From contig NZ_LR134117.1 of the NCBI RefSeq assembly GCF_900635445.1, forward strand, positions 4,526,001 to 4,590,000: a stretch of 64,000 nt of DNA. Direction: 5' to 3'. The notes below the pieces were generated by a model. That model made no database searches. It saw nothing but the letters and a program-made list of their open reading frames with translations, and was not told the origin of the DNA. The stretch comes from Serratia odorifera (GTDB lineage: Bacteria; Pseudomonadota; Gammaproteobacteria; Enterobacterales; Enterobacteriaceae). Numbering within the stretch: position 1 is the first letter of the stretch; every line of letters starts with the position of its first letter. Shown in pieces: positions 28,051 through 37,617 of the stretch. The position numbers and the translations under genes are program-made.

Positions 28051-28849
28051 CCCAACGTCACCTGTCCGCACCGCTACGTCATAGGCTAATCGATGACTCC
28101 CCCCAACCCAGCCAAATCCCTCTGGTGGACGACAAGCGCACTAGTCGATAAAAAATCAGCCTGCAAAGGCGACGTTTCCCTTCCCTTTGCTAAGATTTTT
28201 ATTAATAAAAAAACAATGCCGCACTTTGTCTCCGTTGGCTGGTTTATGAAAAAACACGTTGATTTGTCTGGCCAGTGGTGTTTTTCGGTTTTCACGCCAA
28301 ACAGCCGGCAGCTGCGTTACACCATAGCCAAGCATGTCGAGCCTGGTGCATGACATTAATAAACACCGGTGGTGATCGGGGATATTGGCTGGGACTATGC
28401 GGGTTCCTGTCTGTGGTTCGCCAGCGAAAATCATGGTTACCGGCCTTGAATCACTTGAGCATACTGGCTAATAGTTTAATTGTATTAATAATTGCATGCG
28501 TATCGGTGGCAATTTTCAGCCAGAATTACTGGTAACATAACGAAAGAAAGAAATCATATTGCCGCAACACCGCACGCCATTTTTATCGTATACAGAAAGT
28601 TTAAATTTAAACTGAAATTTATTTTATAGATTACGGCTCATCCACTAGCATTGCGGCAGCGTGAATTATATTTCTGAAAAGTGACAGTATTCACAATCCA
28701 CGCCTATCCAGACAGCCCGCAAAGGAAATGATTTTATAACTGATTGTAAATATTACGTTTTTATTTAATACGATTTAATGGGGAATGTAACATTAAATAT
28801 CAGTTGTTTACTATACTCATTTTTGCCCTCTCATAAACGGAGCTCCGTG
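28051..28849 (+). other. Long intergenic region upstream of the sulfatase
   Basis: About 800 bases between the terminator and the sulfatase gene, AT-rich from 28540 to 28800. Apart from a possible 61-residue membrane protein at 28350 there is no supported gene. It should hold the operon promoter; no operator was recognised. Confidence 0.4.
28350..28535 (+). CDS. Possible small membrane protein
   Basis: A 61-residue frame with one strong hydrophobic C-terminal segment (LSILANSLIVLIIACVSVAI). The ribosome site is poor and no family is recognised. It may be chance or a remnant. Confidence 0.25.
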   Translation: MTLINTGGDRGYWLGLCGFLSVVRQRKSWLPALNHLSILANSLIVLIIACVSVAIFSQNYW

Positions 28850-30427
28850 ATGTTTATAAACGCCCCATTCAAAAGGACCATGATCGCCAGTATGCTGACG
28901 TTGGCATCTGGTGCCGTGTCCACCGCCCACGCTGCTGATGCGGCCGCTGATACCGCGAAGCAGGATGCATCGAAACCCAATATCGTCGTTATTTTTGGTG
29001 ATGATGTCGGCTATTGGAACCTGAGTACTTATAACCAGGGCATGATGGGTTATAAGACGCCAAATATTGACAGCATCGCCAGTGAAGGTGCGAAATTTAC
29101 CTCGTATTATGCTGAACAGAGCTCCACCGCAGGTCGATCATCATTTATTACCGGCCAGATGCCATTCCGTACCGGCATGAGCAAGGTCGGCATGCCTGGT
29201 GCTCCGCAGGGGTTGAGTAAAGACGATCCAACCATCGCCAATATTCTCAAGAACCTGGGTTATGCCACCGGCCAGTTTGGCAAAAACCACCTTGGGGACC
29301 GCGACGAGTTTCTGCCTACTGCCCACGGTTTTGATGAATTCCTCGGTAATCTTTACCACCTTAACGCCGAAGAAGAGCCGGAAAACCCGGACTATCCGAA
29401 AGATCCCGCATACCGCAAACAGTTTGGCCCGCGCGGCGTCATCAAAAGCAGCGCCGACGGTAAAATTGAAGATACGGGTCCACTCACCATCAAACGCATG
29501 GGCACCGTTGACGAAGAAACGCTGGCAGCGAACAACGACTTTATGGAGCGTCAGGTAAAAGCCGGCAAACCGTTCTTTACCTGGTACAACACCACCCGCA
29601 TGCACAATAAAACCCACCTGAAAGATGCCAGCATCGGCACTACAGGGCTCGGCACTTACGCCGACGGCATGGTTGAGCATGATAAAACGGTCGGTGAAGT
29701 CCTGAAAAAAGTAAAAGACCTGGGCATTGAAGACAACACCATCATTATCTACACCACGGATAATGGGCCGATGATCGCGACCTGGCCTGACGCCGGCATG
29801 ACGCCGTTCCGAGGCGAGAAAAACACCGGTTGGGAAGGCGGTTTCCGCGTGCCCGCCATGATCAAGTGGCCGGGACATATCAAACCCGGCACGGTGATCA
29901 ACGATATTTTCGGCAGCAACGACTGGTTCCCGACGCTGGTTGCCGCAGCCGGCGTGCCCGACATCAAGCAGCAACTGCTAAAAGGCTACAAAACGTCGTC
30001 AATGACCTACAAAGTTCATCTGGACGGGTATAACCAACTGGATTTCCTGCAGGGCAAAGGCGAAGACCCGCGTAAAGAGTTCTTCTACTGGAGTGACGAC
30101 GGCGATCTGCTGGCCATCCGTTACGGTCGCTGGAAGGCACACTTCATGATCCAGGAGCATTCGGGTCTGGACGTTTGGCGCTACCCGTTTGTCAAGCTGC
30201 GTACGCCAATGCTGTTCGATCTCGACATCGATCCGTTGGAACGAGGCGACACCGGTATGGACTACAATAACTGGTTCTACAGTCGTTTGTTCCTGCTGGG
30301 CGGCGCGCAAAAATACGTTGGCGACATGCTGCAAAGTTTCCAGGAGTTCCCTCCTCGCCAAAAACCTGGCTCATTCACGGTTTCGGATGTTCAGCAACTG
30401 ATCGAGCAAGGTGCAAAAAGCAATTAA
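28850..30427 (+). CDS. Exported arylsulfatase-type sulfatase, Ser-type
   Basis: Hydrolyses a sulfate ester in the periplasm. 525 residues with the start at 28850 (GGAG site); the signal peptide ends TAHA-AD near residue 28. Metal-site residues are visible in IVVIFGDDVGYWN (DD at 51-52) and in YTTDNGP. The formylglycine motif is S-T-A-G-R at 92-96, so the residue to be oxidised is Ser92, and Ala stands where Pro is most usual. Ser-type sites are matured by anaerobic radical-SAM enzymes, and such a gene follows directly. GKNHLGD and GWEGGFRVP also fit the sulfatase fold. The substrate is not known. Confidence 0.9.
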   Translation: MFINAPFKRTMIASMLTLASGAVSTAHAADAAADTAKQDASKPNIVVIFGDDVGYWNLSTYNQGMMGYKTPNIDSIASEGAKFTSYYAEQSSTAGRSSFITGQMPFRTGMSKVGMPGAPQGLSKDDPTIANILKNLGYATGQFGKNHLGDRDEFLPTAHGFDEFLGNLYHLNAEEEPENPDYPKDPAYRKQFGPRGVIKSSADGKIEDTGPLTIKRMGTVDEETLAANNDFMERQVKAGKPFFTWYNTTRMHNKTHLKDASIGTTGLGTYADGMVEHDKTVGEVLKKVKDLGIEDNTIIIYTTDNGPMIATWPDAGMTPFRGEKNTGWEGGFRVPAMIKWPGHIKPGTVINDIFGSNDWFPTLVAAAGVPDIKQQLLKGYKTSSMTYKVHLDGYNQLDFLQGKGEDPRKEFFYWSDDGDLLAIRYGRWKAHFMIQEHSGLDVWRYPFVKLRTPMLFDLDIDPLERGDTGMDYNNWFYSRLFLLGGAQKYVGDMLQSFQEFPPRQKPGSFTVSDVQQLIEQGAKSN

Positions 30428-30478
30428 TCAAGCCATTAACCGGGTGGGCAACCACCCGGCATATACAGGGGGTGAGCG

Positions 30479-31774
30479 ATGAAGCACAGCACCACATTAC
30501 CGGTTAAAGCGTTACCGTCAGCAGAGAAATATAACGGTAAAGGGCCGGCATACAAAAGACGTTTCCATGTCATGGCCAAGCCCACGGGCTCAACCTGTAA
30601 CCTCGATTGTTCCTACTGCTTCTATCTGCACAAAGAACAATTGTTGCATCAGGATCGCCACACCGGCATGAGCGACGAGGTGCTGGAAAACTTCATTCGC
30701 CAATATATTGACGGTCAGGATGGCGAACAGGTGGTTTTTTCATGGCAAGGGGGAGAACCCACGCTGATGGGGCTGGAGTTTTTCCACAAAGTGGTGAAAT
30801 ACCAACGACGCTACCAGAAACCCGGCCAACGGATAGAAAATGACCTGCAAACCAATGGCGTACTGATTAATGACAAATGGGCCGAGTTTCTTAAACAACA
30901 TCATTTTCTGGTTGGGTTGTCCATCGACGGTCCGCGTGAACTGCACGATCGTTATCGTGTCACCCGCAGCGGAAAGCCTACCTTTGATAAAGTGATGCAG
31001 GGCGTTGCCGCGCTGAAAAAATATCAGGTCCCCTTCAATGCGCTGGTGACGGTAAACCGTACCAATGCCCGTTTTCCACTGGAGGTTTACCGGTTTGTCA
31101 CCGCTGAATTGGGCGCGACCTACATTCAGTTCAACCCCTGCGTTGAACCGGTCGATTTTAAAGAGACTGCCCCACAGTTCTGGCACCAAGACGCCATCCC
31201 GGTGACCGGTTCACGCCGCGCCAAACCGGGCGATCTGGATTCGATCGTCACCGACTGGTCGGTAGACCCGGATGACTGGGGCCATTTCCTCACCACCGTG
31301 TTCGAAGAGTGGGTAAACAACGATCTCGGTCGCGTTCAGGTCAATCTGTTCGAAACTGCGGTAGCACAGACCATGGGCATGCCAGCGCAAATTTGTACCG
31401 CATCGGAGTTCTGCGGCAAAGGCCTGGCGGTTGAGAAAAACGGCGATATTTACTCATGCGATCACTATGTTTATCCGGAATATCAGTTAGGCAATATTGC
31501 CGACACCCAACTTGCCCATATGGCCTTTTCGGAGCGCCAGAAAGCCTTTGGTCTCGGTAAAAAAGACACGCTGCCGACCTACTGTAAAAAATGTCCGTAC
31601 CTGAAACTGTGCTGGGGCGAGTGTCCGAAAAATCGACTGGTGCGCACCCCGGATGGCGAACCGGGCCTCAATTATCTGTGTCCGGGCATCAAAGCCTTTT
31701 TCGATTATGCGCAACCGATCCTGGTTGGCATCGCCACGCTGTTGAAACCTGGCGCAGCGGGAGAATGTAAATGA
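30479..31774 (+). CDS. Anaerobic sulfatase-maturating enzyme (radical SAM)
   Basis: Oxidises the active-site Ser of the upstream sulfatase to formylglycine in the cytosol, using S-adenosylmethionine. 431 residues. The radical-SAM cluster motif is C40-x3-C44-x2-C47 (CNLDCSYCFY), followed by the GGE motif in SWQGGEPTLMG. The C-terminal SPASM region carries the expected cysteines for two more clusters (ICTASEFCGKG, YSCDHY, YCKKCPYLKLCWGEC, YLCPG). It is the AtsB/AslB family. It follows the sulfatase by 50 bases and its stop overlaps the start of the MoxR gene (ATGA). Confidence 0.94.
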   Translation: MKHSTTLPVKALPSAEKYNGKGPAYKRRFHVMAKPTGSTCNLDCSYCFYLHKEQLLHQDRHTGMSDEVLENFIRQYIDGQDGEQVVFSWQGGEPTLMGLEFFHKVVKYQRRYQKPGQRIENDLQTNGVLINDKWAEFLKQHHFLVGLSIDGPRELHDRYRVTRSGKPTFDKVMQGVAALKKYQVPFNALVTVNRTNARFPLEVYRFVTAELGATYIQFNPCVEPVDFKETAPQFWHQDAIPVTGSRRAKPGDLDSIVTDWSVDPDDWGHFLTTVFEEWVNNDLGRVQVNLFETAVAQTMGMPAQICTASEFCGKGLAVEKNGDIYSCDHYVYPEYQLGNIADTQLAHMAFSERQKAFGLGKKDTLPTYCKKCPYLKLCWGECPKNRLVRTPDGEPGLNYLCPGIKAFFDYAQPILVGIATLLKPGAAGECK

Positions 31775-32769
31775 ATAACCGCGAAAAGCTGCTGGCGCTT
31801 GAACAGCGCATCAATCAGCGGGTTTTGGGGCAGGAATCGCTGGTACGCATGCTGATTGTTGCCCTGCTTTGCGATGGGCATGTGCTGCTTGAAGGCTTGC
31901 CTGGGCTGGCAAAAACCCGTGCAGTCCGTGAACTGGCCAGCCATGTCGAAGGTGAGTTCCGCCGCATCCAGTTTACCCCGGATCTGTTGCCCTCCGACAT
32001 TACCGGCAGTGAAATTTATCAGCAAAATGCCACGCGCGAGGAAGATCAGTTCCGCTTTCGCCCTGGCCCGGTATTTGGCAATGTGATCCTTGCCGATGAA
32101 ATCAACCGCGCCTCGGCACGGGTTCAATCCGCCCTGCTCGAAGCCATGGAGGAGCGTCACGTTACCGTCGCCGGAAAAACCTGGCCGCTACCCGGCATTT
32201 TTATGGTGCTGGCCACGCAGAACCCGGTCGATCAGGAGGGTACCTGGCCATTACCTGAAGCCCAGCTCGACCGTTTCCTGATGAAGCTGCTGGTGAATTA
32301 TCCGGCTAAAGAGCACGAAAAAAAGGTGATGCAATTGGTTCGCGCAGAGCAACAACAGAAATATCACCCCGTTGCCGACACCTCAGCCACTGACGCATCA
32401 CCGCCGTTGATGCTGTCGCAACAGGAGGTAGCCAGCTGTTGGCAGGACATCTCCGCGGTATACGTCGCGCCCACCGTCGAAGATTACATCATCAATCTGG
32501 TGGATATCACTCGACACCCGCAGACCGTCAGCGACACACTGGCCAGCTACATTACTTTTGGCGCCAGTCCGCGCGGCACCCTGGCTCTGGAACGCTGTGG
32601 CCGCGCGCTGGCCTGGCTTGAAGGCCGCGATGCGGTACTGCCGCAAGACATTCAGCGGGTCGCCCCTGCGGTTTTGCGTCACCGGCTGATGCTGAGCTAC
32701 CAGGCCCACGCGGATAATTGTTCACCGGACGACGCAATCCGCATGCTGCTCGACGCAGTGGTCGCCTGA
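31771..32769 (+). CDS. MoxR-family AAA+ ATPase
   Basis: ATPase of the MoxR group, which acts as a chaperone in maturing partner proteins, often together with VWA proteins. 332 residues. Walker A is GLPGLAKT (42-49) and Walker B is VILADE (D109, E110); the sensor region ATQNPVDQEGTWPLPEAQLDRF is typical of MoxR. It overlaps the maturase stop by four bases and the next start by one base. The neighbours (DUF58, DUF4381, two VWA proteins, BatD) form the standard MoxR partner set. Confidence 0.93.
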   Translation: MNNREKLLALEQRINQRVLGQESLVRMLIVALLCDGHVLLEGLPGLAKTRAVRELASHVEGEFRRIQFTPDLLPSDITGSEIYQQNATREEDQFRFRPGPVFGNVILADEINRASARVQSALLEAMEERHVTVAGKTWPLPGIFMVLATQNPVDQEGTWPLPEAQLDRFLMKLLVNYPAKEHEKKVMQLVRAEQQQKYHPVADTSATDASPPLMLSQQEVASCWQDISAVYVAPTVEDYIINLVDITRHPQTVSDTLASYITFGASPRGTLALERCGRALAWLEGRDAVLPQDIQRVAPAVLRHRLMLSYQAHADNCSPDDAIRMLLDAVVA

Positions 32770-33674
32770 TGAACAGCGTACTGCAGGTCGATCGCAACTC
32801 GCTGATGGCGCTTGCGGCCGAGGCTAGACTGTTGGCTAACCCGCCGGGACAGATTCCCCCTGGCGCGCTCGCCGGTGAGCGCGTTTCCCGCCAGCAGGGC
32901 CGTGGTCTCAACTTTGACAGCCTGCGCCGCTATCAGCCCGGCGACGACGTGCGGTTAATCGACTGGCAGGCGACGGCGCGTCTGCGTTCCCCTTGGGTCC
33001 GGCTGTATAACGAAGAGCGAGAGCGGCCGGTTTTCCTGCTTGTCGATCAACGTCTGGATATGTTTTTCGCCACCCGTGGGCAAGTCAAATCCGTCGTCGC
33101 CGCCAAAATTGCCGCGCTGCTGGCCTGGCGCAGTTGGCATGACGGCGATCGCCTTGGCAGCGCGGTTTTCAGCGATACGGCATGCAACCTGCAACCATGC
33201 CGTTCCCCCGCCACCAGTCTCCCCAGAGTGCTGGAGGATGTACTGCACTACAACCAACAATTGCCGGAACGCTATCCCGATGAACCCCCGGCCACCGTGT
33301 CACTGGCCGAGGTTTTGCAACGGGCCAGCCATACCATCCCCAGCGGTGCCTGGCTGGCTCTGCTCAGCGATTTTCACGATCTCGACGGGCGCTGCGAGGC
33401 ATTATTGGCTGCACTCAAGCGGCGTTGCGACATCAGTGCGTTCGTCATCCTCGACGACCTCCCTCTGACGCTGCCAAAGCAGGGTAACCTGGCAGCCAGT
33501 TACCAGGGGCGCCACGCGACGGTATCCCTGACGTCGACGCTGAAAGACCAAATCCAGCAACATATTATCGCGCGTCTGGCCGAGCAGAAAAATCGCCTCA
33601 CCCGGATGGGCATCCGCGTCAACCAGATAGTGGTTGCGCAGGATCTGGTCAAACAGCTGCAAAAGGGAGTCTGA
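32769..33674 (+). CDS. DUF58 domain protein
   Basis: A 301-residue soluble protein of the DUF58 family, regular partner of MoxR ATPases and related to VWA folds. The family signature is SLRRYQPGDDVRLIDWQATARL near residue 50, followed by RPVFLLVDQ. The start at 32769 was chosen because it overlaps the MoxR stop by one base and begins MNSVLQVDRNSL. The biochemical role is not established. Confidence 0.9.
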   Translation: MNSVLQVDRNSLMALAAEARLLANPPGQIPPGALAGERVSRQQGRGLNFDSLRRYQPGDDVRLIDWQATARLRSPWVRLYNEERERPVFLLVDQRLDMFFATRGQVKSVVAAKIAALLAWRSWHDGDRLGSAVFSDTACNLQPCRSPATSLPRVLEDVLHYNQQLPERYPDEPPATVSLAEVLQRASHTIPSGAWLALLSDFHDLDGRCEALLAALKRRCDISAFVILDDLPLTLPKQGNLAASYQGRHATVSLTSTLKDQIQQHIIARLAEQKNRLTRMGIRVNQIVVAQDLVKQLQKGV

Positions 33675-34115
33675 ATGCTGGAAAAAGGATTTAGCGTACC
33701 GGAACTCCTGCAACCCGAGCTGCCGCCAAGCATTTCCTGGTTCCCTCTGCCGCCGGGATGGTATCTGCTGGGTGGTATGCTGCTAATCTCTCTGCTGGTG
33801 TGGCTGTTATTTCGTCTTGCTCGCTGGCGACGCAATCAATGGCGGCGCCAGGCGATGGCCGCGTTGTCCAGGGAAAACAGCGCTGACGGTTGGCTGGCGC
33901 TGATAAAACGCGTGTTGCTGATTCATCAACCACGCAGTGCCGTCAGCCGCTCGCTGACGGCGCAACAACTGCTGCAACAGATAGATATTGATGCTGATTT
34001 GCGCGTTGCCCTCGCTGAAAAATATTGTCAGCCGGACAATCAACTTGACGCTGGCACCAACGCCCGTCTGCAAGATCAATTGAAGGACTGGCTGGAGAGG
34101 TTGCCTTATGTCTGA
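33675..34115 (+). CDS. DUF4381 membrane protein
   Basis: A 146-residue protein with one membrane helix near residues 30-50 (LLGGMLLISLLVWLLFRLARW) and a soluble C-terminal domain with LLRQ/WLALI repeats of helix. A short N-terminal segment LPPSISWFPLPPGWY is typical of DUF4381, which sits between DUF58 and the VWA gene in such operons. It starts right after the DUF58 stop and overlaps the next gene by eight bases. Confidence 0.87.
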   Translation: MLEKGFSVPELLQPELPPSISWFPLPPGWYLLGGMLLISLLVWLLFRLARWRRNQWRRQAMAALSRENSADGWLALIKRVLLIHQPRSAVSRSLTAQQLLQQIDIDADLRVALAEKYCQPDNQLDAGTNARLQDQLKDWLERLPYV

Positions 34116-35085
34116 GCTACTGACCCAGGTGGATTTCGCCTGGCCATGGGCCTGGCTACTGATGCTACTGCCTCTGGCTGGCCGCTATCTGTTACCGCGT
34201 CAGCGGGCTGTCCGGGAGCATGTTCGCGTACCGTTTCTGCCGCATCTGATTGACGAGCTGCAACTCGATAACAGGCCGGTCCGCAGCGGCAAGCTGGCCG
34301 GCGCCATGTTCTGGCTGATTTGGCTGCTGTTGGTCGCCGCTGTCTCACGCCCAGAGTACCTGACGCCGCCGCAATATATCCAAAAGCCCATGCGCGATCT
34401 GGTGCTGATTCTGGATGTGTCGGGCTCGATGGCGAAAAATGACGTTCCCGGCGGCATCACTCGGTTGCAGGCGGTGAAAAACTCGGTCAGCAAATTCGTG
34501 GCAGCACGTCAATCCGATCGCATTGGTCTGGTCATTTTTGCCAACCAGGCCTGGCCATTCGCCCCGGTTAGTGAAGACAAGCAGGCGTTGCAAACGCGCA
34601 TTACCCAACTGTCCCCCGGCATGGTTGGCGAGCAGACAGCGATTGGCGACGCGCTTGGGGTGGCAGTAAAACTGCTCGACAGCAGCGCCAACCAGGATGC
34701 CAGCAAACTGGCGATTTTACTCACCGACGGCAACGACACCGCGTCGCAACTGGCCCCACCGCTGGCCGCACAACTGGCGGCAGCACATCACGTTCAGGTA
34801 CATACCATCGCCTTCGGTGATAGCAACAGTGCCGGCAGCGACCACGTCGACCTTACGCAATTGCAGGAGATTGCGCGCATTACCGGCGGTAAATCATGGA
34901 CCGCCGCCAACTCAGGAGCCTCATTGGACAGCGTATGGCAGGAAATCGACGCCATCACGCCAGTTCAGGTGAAAGCCATAGGTTGGTCCTGGCATCTGCC
35001 ATTGTTCCAATGGCCACTGCTGCTCGCACTGGCTCTGTTGATGGCCTATGCGCTGTTGCAGTTTGTCCGGGAGAAAGCCACATGA
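34108..35085 (+). CDS. VWA-domain membrane protein, BatA type
   Basis: A 325-residue protein with membrane segments near residues 12-30, 63-80 and 300-320 and a von Willebrand A domain between. The metal site motif is intact: D103-V-S105-G-S107 (ILDVSGSMAKND), followed by the later motif LLTDGND. VWA domains with this site bind partners through a metal ion. It lies in the overlapping chain from MoxR and ends four bases into the next gene. Confidence 0.92.
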   Translation: MSELLTQVDFAWPWAWLLMLLPLAGRYLLPRQRAVREHVRVPFLPHLIDELQLDNRPVRSGKLAGAMFWLIWLLLVAAVSRPEYLTPPQYIQKPMRDLVLILDVSGSMAKNDVPGGITRLQAVKNSVSKFVAARQSDRIGLVIFANQAWPFAPVSEDKQALQTRITQLSPGMVGEQTAIGDALGVAVKLLDSSANQDASKLAILLTDGNDTASQLAPPLAAQLAAAHHVQVHTIAFGDSNSAGSDHVDLTQLQEIARITGGKSWTAANSGASLDSVWQEIDAITPVQVKAIGWSWHLPLFQWPLLLALALLMAYALLQFVREKAT

Positions 35086-36605
35086 GCGATTTCCACTTTA
35101 TTTACCCTTGGCGCCTGCTCGGCTTGGTAATCTGTGTGCTGCTGTGGTTTCTCCACGCCGGCCAGCGCAGTGCCTGGCAGCGAATCATGGATAAACCGCT
35201 GGCCAAGGCGCTGATCATCCGGCGGCAGAACACCATCACGCAAATATTGCCATGGCTACTGGCGCTTGGCGTTCTCGCGCTTGCCGGCCCCAGTTGGCAA
35301 CGGGATGTGCCCGCCGCCCTGACTCGGCAAAGCAATGTAATGGTCGTTTTGCAACAGGATCCGGCTATGTATGCCCAGGATCTGACCCCCAACCGCCACC
35401 AGCGCATGCAGAGCAAAATCATGGCATTAATGGCGCGCTCGCCGGGAACGCGCTTTGGCCTGGTGGTCTACCATACGGGCGCTTACCTGACCACGCCATT
35501 AACGCTGGACAGCACGTTCTATTCATTATTCCTGCACGCACAGCAACCCGATTTGCTGCCGCAGGGCGAAGGTTCCGGTCTGAGGCAGGGGATCGCGCTG
35601 GCGTTGAAAAACATGGCGGATACCGCTCAGACGCCGCGCAATATCCTGCTGGTTGCCGATACCCTTTCCGCACAGGATGCCAGTTGGCTGGCACAGCTCG
35701 ACGCGCCGATCCAGATTTGGGTGCCCGGCACGGCGCGCGGCGGACAATTACCCGAAAGCTACGCGCAACGTGGCATTGATACGCGACTCGACGTTGCACG
35801 ATTTAGCCAACTGCGCGACCGCGGGGTGCCGGTTACGTTGATCAGCAGTGACGACAGCGACTTATCGGCGATCGCCGCTCACCTGCGTCAATCAGTAAGC
35901 GCGCAACACAACGCACGTGGCGATCTGCATTGGCTTAACGTCGGTTATCTGTGGGTAATAGCGATGCTGCCGTTATTACTGTTTGGTCGCCATCAGCTGT
36001 TCTGCCGGCTGATTGTGTTGCTGCCGCTGTTTTATCTGCCTTATGGTCAGGCGGCCTGGCGAGATGCCTGGGTCAGCCCGGATATGCAGGGTCAACTGGC
36101 TTTCCGTCAAGGCCATTATCAACGGGCGGCAGAGCATTTCCAGCAGCCACTATGGCAAGGCATCGCCTACTACCGCGCCGGGGATTTTACCGCTGCTGCA
36201 TCGGCGTTTCACCAGGCGACGCCAACGGCGGAAACCCTGTTATGGCTGGGTAACAGTTACGCCCAGCAAAAGCAGTGGCAGCAGGCGATCAATAGCTATG
36301 ACCGCGCGTTGAGCCTCCAGCCAGACTGGCAGATTGCGCGGCACAATCGGGCAGAAATCGCCAAAATCATCATGAAACTGCGGCAACAGGAACGCGAGCG
36401 TCAGTCTGCTCAAGGCAAACAACAAGACTATAAACCGGACGAGATCAAACATGATCTAGACAAAGACCAGGGTGTCAATCAGCTGGATATTCAACCAATA
36501 GCCAGCAGCAGCCCGCAGGTTGAACAGTGGTTTGACAACCTGGAAATGTCGCCATCCGGCCTGCTGGAAAACCTCTACCGTAACCAGACCGAGGCGACAC
36601 CATGA
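35082..36605 (+). CDS. VWA-like and TPR membrane protein, BatB type, metal site lost
   Basis: A 507-residue protein: two membrane segments near residues 8-25 and 53-70, a VWA-like domain, further membrane segments near residues 290-330, then a TPR-like helical part (LLWLGNSYAQQKQWQQAINSYDRAL) and a polar tail. Where a working VWA site has D-x-S-x-S, this protein has Q91-Q-D93-P-A95 (VVLQQDPAMYA), so all three positions are changed while the rest of the fold (DLTPNRHQRM, TRFGLVVY) is kept. The start ATG overlaps the previous stop. Confidence 0.88.
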   Translation: MSDFHFIYPWRLLGLVICVLLWFLHAGQRSAWQRIMDKPLAKALIIRRQNTITQILPWLLALGVLALAGPSWQRDVPAALTRQSNVMVVLQQDPAMYAQDLTPNRHQRMQSKIMALMARSPGTRFGLVVYHTGAYLTTPLTLDSTFYSLFLHAQQPDLLPQGEGSGLRQGIALALKNMADTAQTPRNILLVADTLSAQDASWLAQLDAPIQIWVPGTARGGQLPESYAQRGIDTRLDVARFSQLRDRGVPVTLISSDDSDLSAIAAHLRQSVSAQHNARGDLHWLNVGYLWVIAMLPLLLFGRHQLFCRLIVLLPLFYLPYGQAAWRDAWVSPDMQGQLAFRQGHYQRAAEHFQQPLWQGIAYYRAGDFTAAASAFHQATPTAETLLWLGNSYAQQKQWQQAINSYDRALSLQPDWQIARHNRAEIAKIIMKLRQQERERQSAQGKQQDYKPDEIKHDLDKDQGVNQLDIQPIASSSPQVEQWFDNLEMSPSGLLENLYRNQTEATP

Positions 36606-37617
36606 AGGCCGTACTCTTGCTGCTGCTGGCGCTTGTCATCCCTGCCCGCGCGGCAATGGATATCACGCGCGAACTTGTGGCGCCGCAGCAGGTGGTTCCC
36701 GGACAACCGTTGCGCATTGCGGTAACCTTCTGGACCGACAGCTGGTTTAACCCACCGCCGCAATGGCCGACCTTCACGCTGGAAAACGGTTCGTTATTGA
36801 CGACTCCGCTGCCAAACCAACTTCTTAGCCGCCGCAAGGATGGCATCAGTTGGAGCGGCATCCGCCAGGAAAGGCAAGTCATCGCCTGGGATCAGGGCTG
36901 GCTAAACCTGCCTGCGACAGAAGTTACGCTGTTCTCGGCCAATCAACCGCCGGTCACCGTGACGCTACCGGCGCTTAAAACAGCCGTCGCCTGGCCGGCC
37001 GGGGTGGAACAACCAGACCGTTTTCTGCCGGCCGAGCACCTGGTATTAAGCCAGCAGATTCACCAATTTCACGCCGCCAACGACGGTCAACTGCATGCAG
37101 GGGATGTGATCGAACGCAGCGTTACCGTCAAGGCTGGCGGCGTTGTTGCGACTCAAATCCCACCGTTGCTTTATGCCATCCCTGGCACCGACACGCAGCG
37201 TCTGACGCCGATCAATACCCTGTTGAAAACTGGCCGGGGCGACGTCGGCGACGTCCAGCGTATAGAAAAGCTGCGTTATTTACCGTCGCAAGCCGGCACC
37301 GTTACCCTACCCCGATCGCATTGCGTTGGTGGGATACCACCCGCCGGCAATGGCAAGTCGCCCAGTTGCCAGGAGCCACGATGCAGGTTGCCGCCGCACG
37401 TGCCGCCGGCAGAGAGTCGGTGTTGCGCGGCACCACGGCAAACGGTCAATGGCGGGCGATCATCATCGGGGTTTCGCTGTCGCTGATAGCCTTATTGCTC
37501 TGGTTGTCGCGTCGCCCACTTTGGCGCAGCCTGAAATATTGCCACCGCAGATGGCGACGCTTCTGGCAACCGATCCCACTAGCCGAACTGACTCCCAGCA
37601 AAAGAGGTGAACGATGA
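36602..37617 (+). CDS. BatD-like membrane protein (one-base frameshift)
   Basis: About 338 residues after repair. A signal peptide (MKAVLLLLLALVIPARA) leads to a periplasmic region of beta-rich type (ITRELVAPQQVVPGQPLRIAV) and a membrane helix near residue 285 (IIIGVSLSLIALLLWL), then a basic tail. This layout fits the BatD/aerotolerance family that closes MoxR operons. The frame breaks at about 37310, in a run of four C; five would give LPPIALRWWDTTRRQ and join the two parts. It overlaps the gene before and after by ATGA. Confidence 0.78.
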
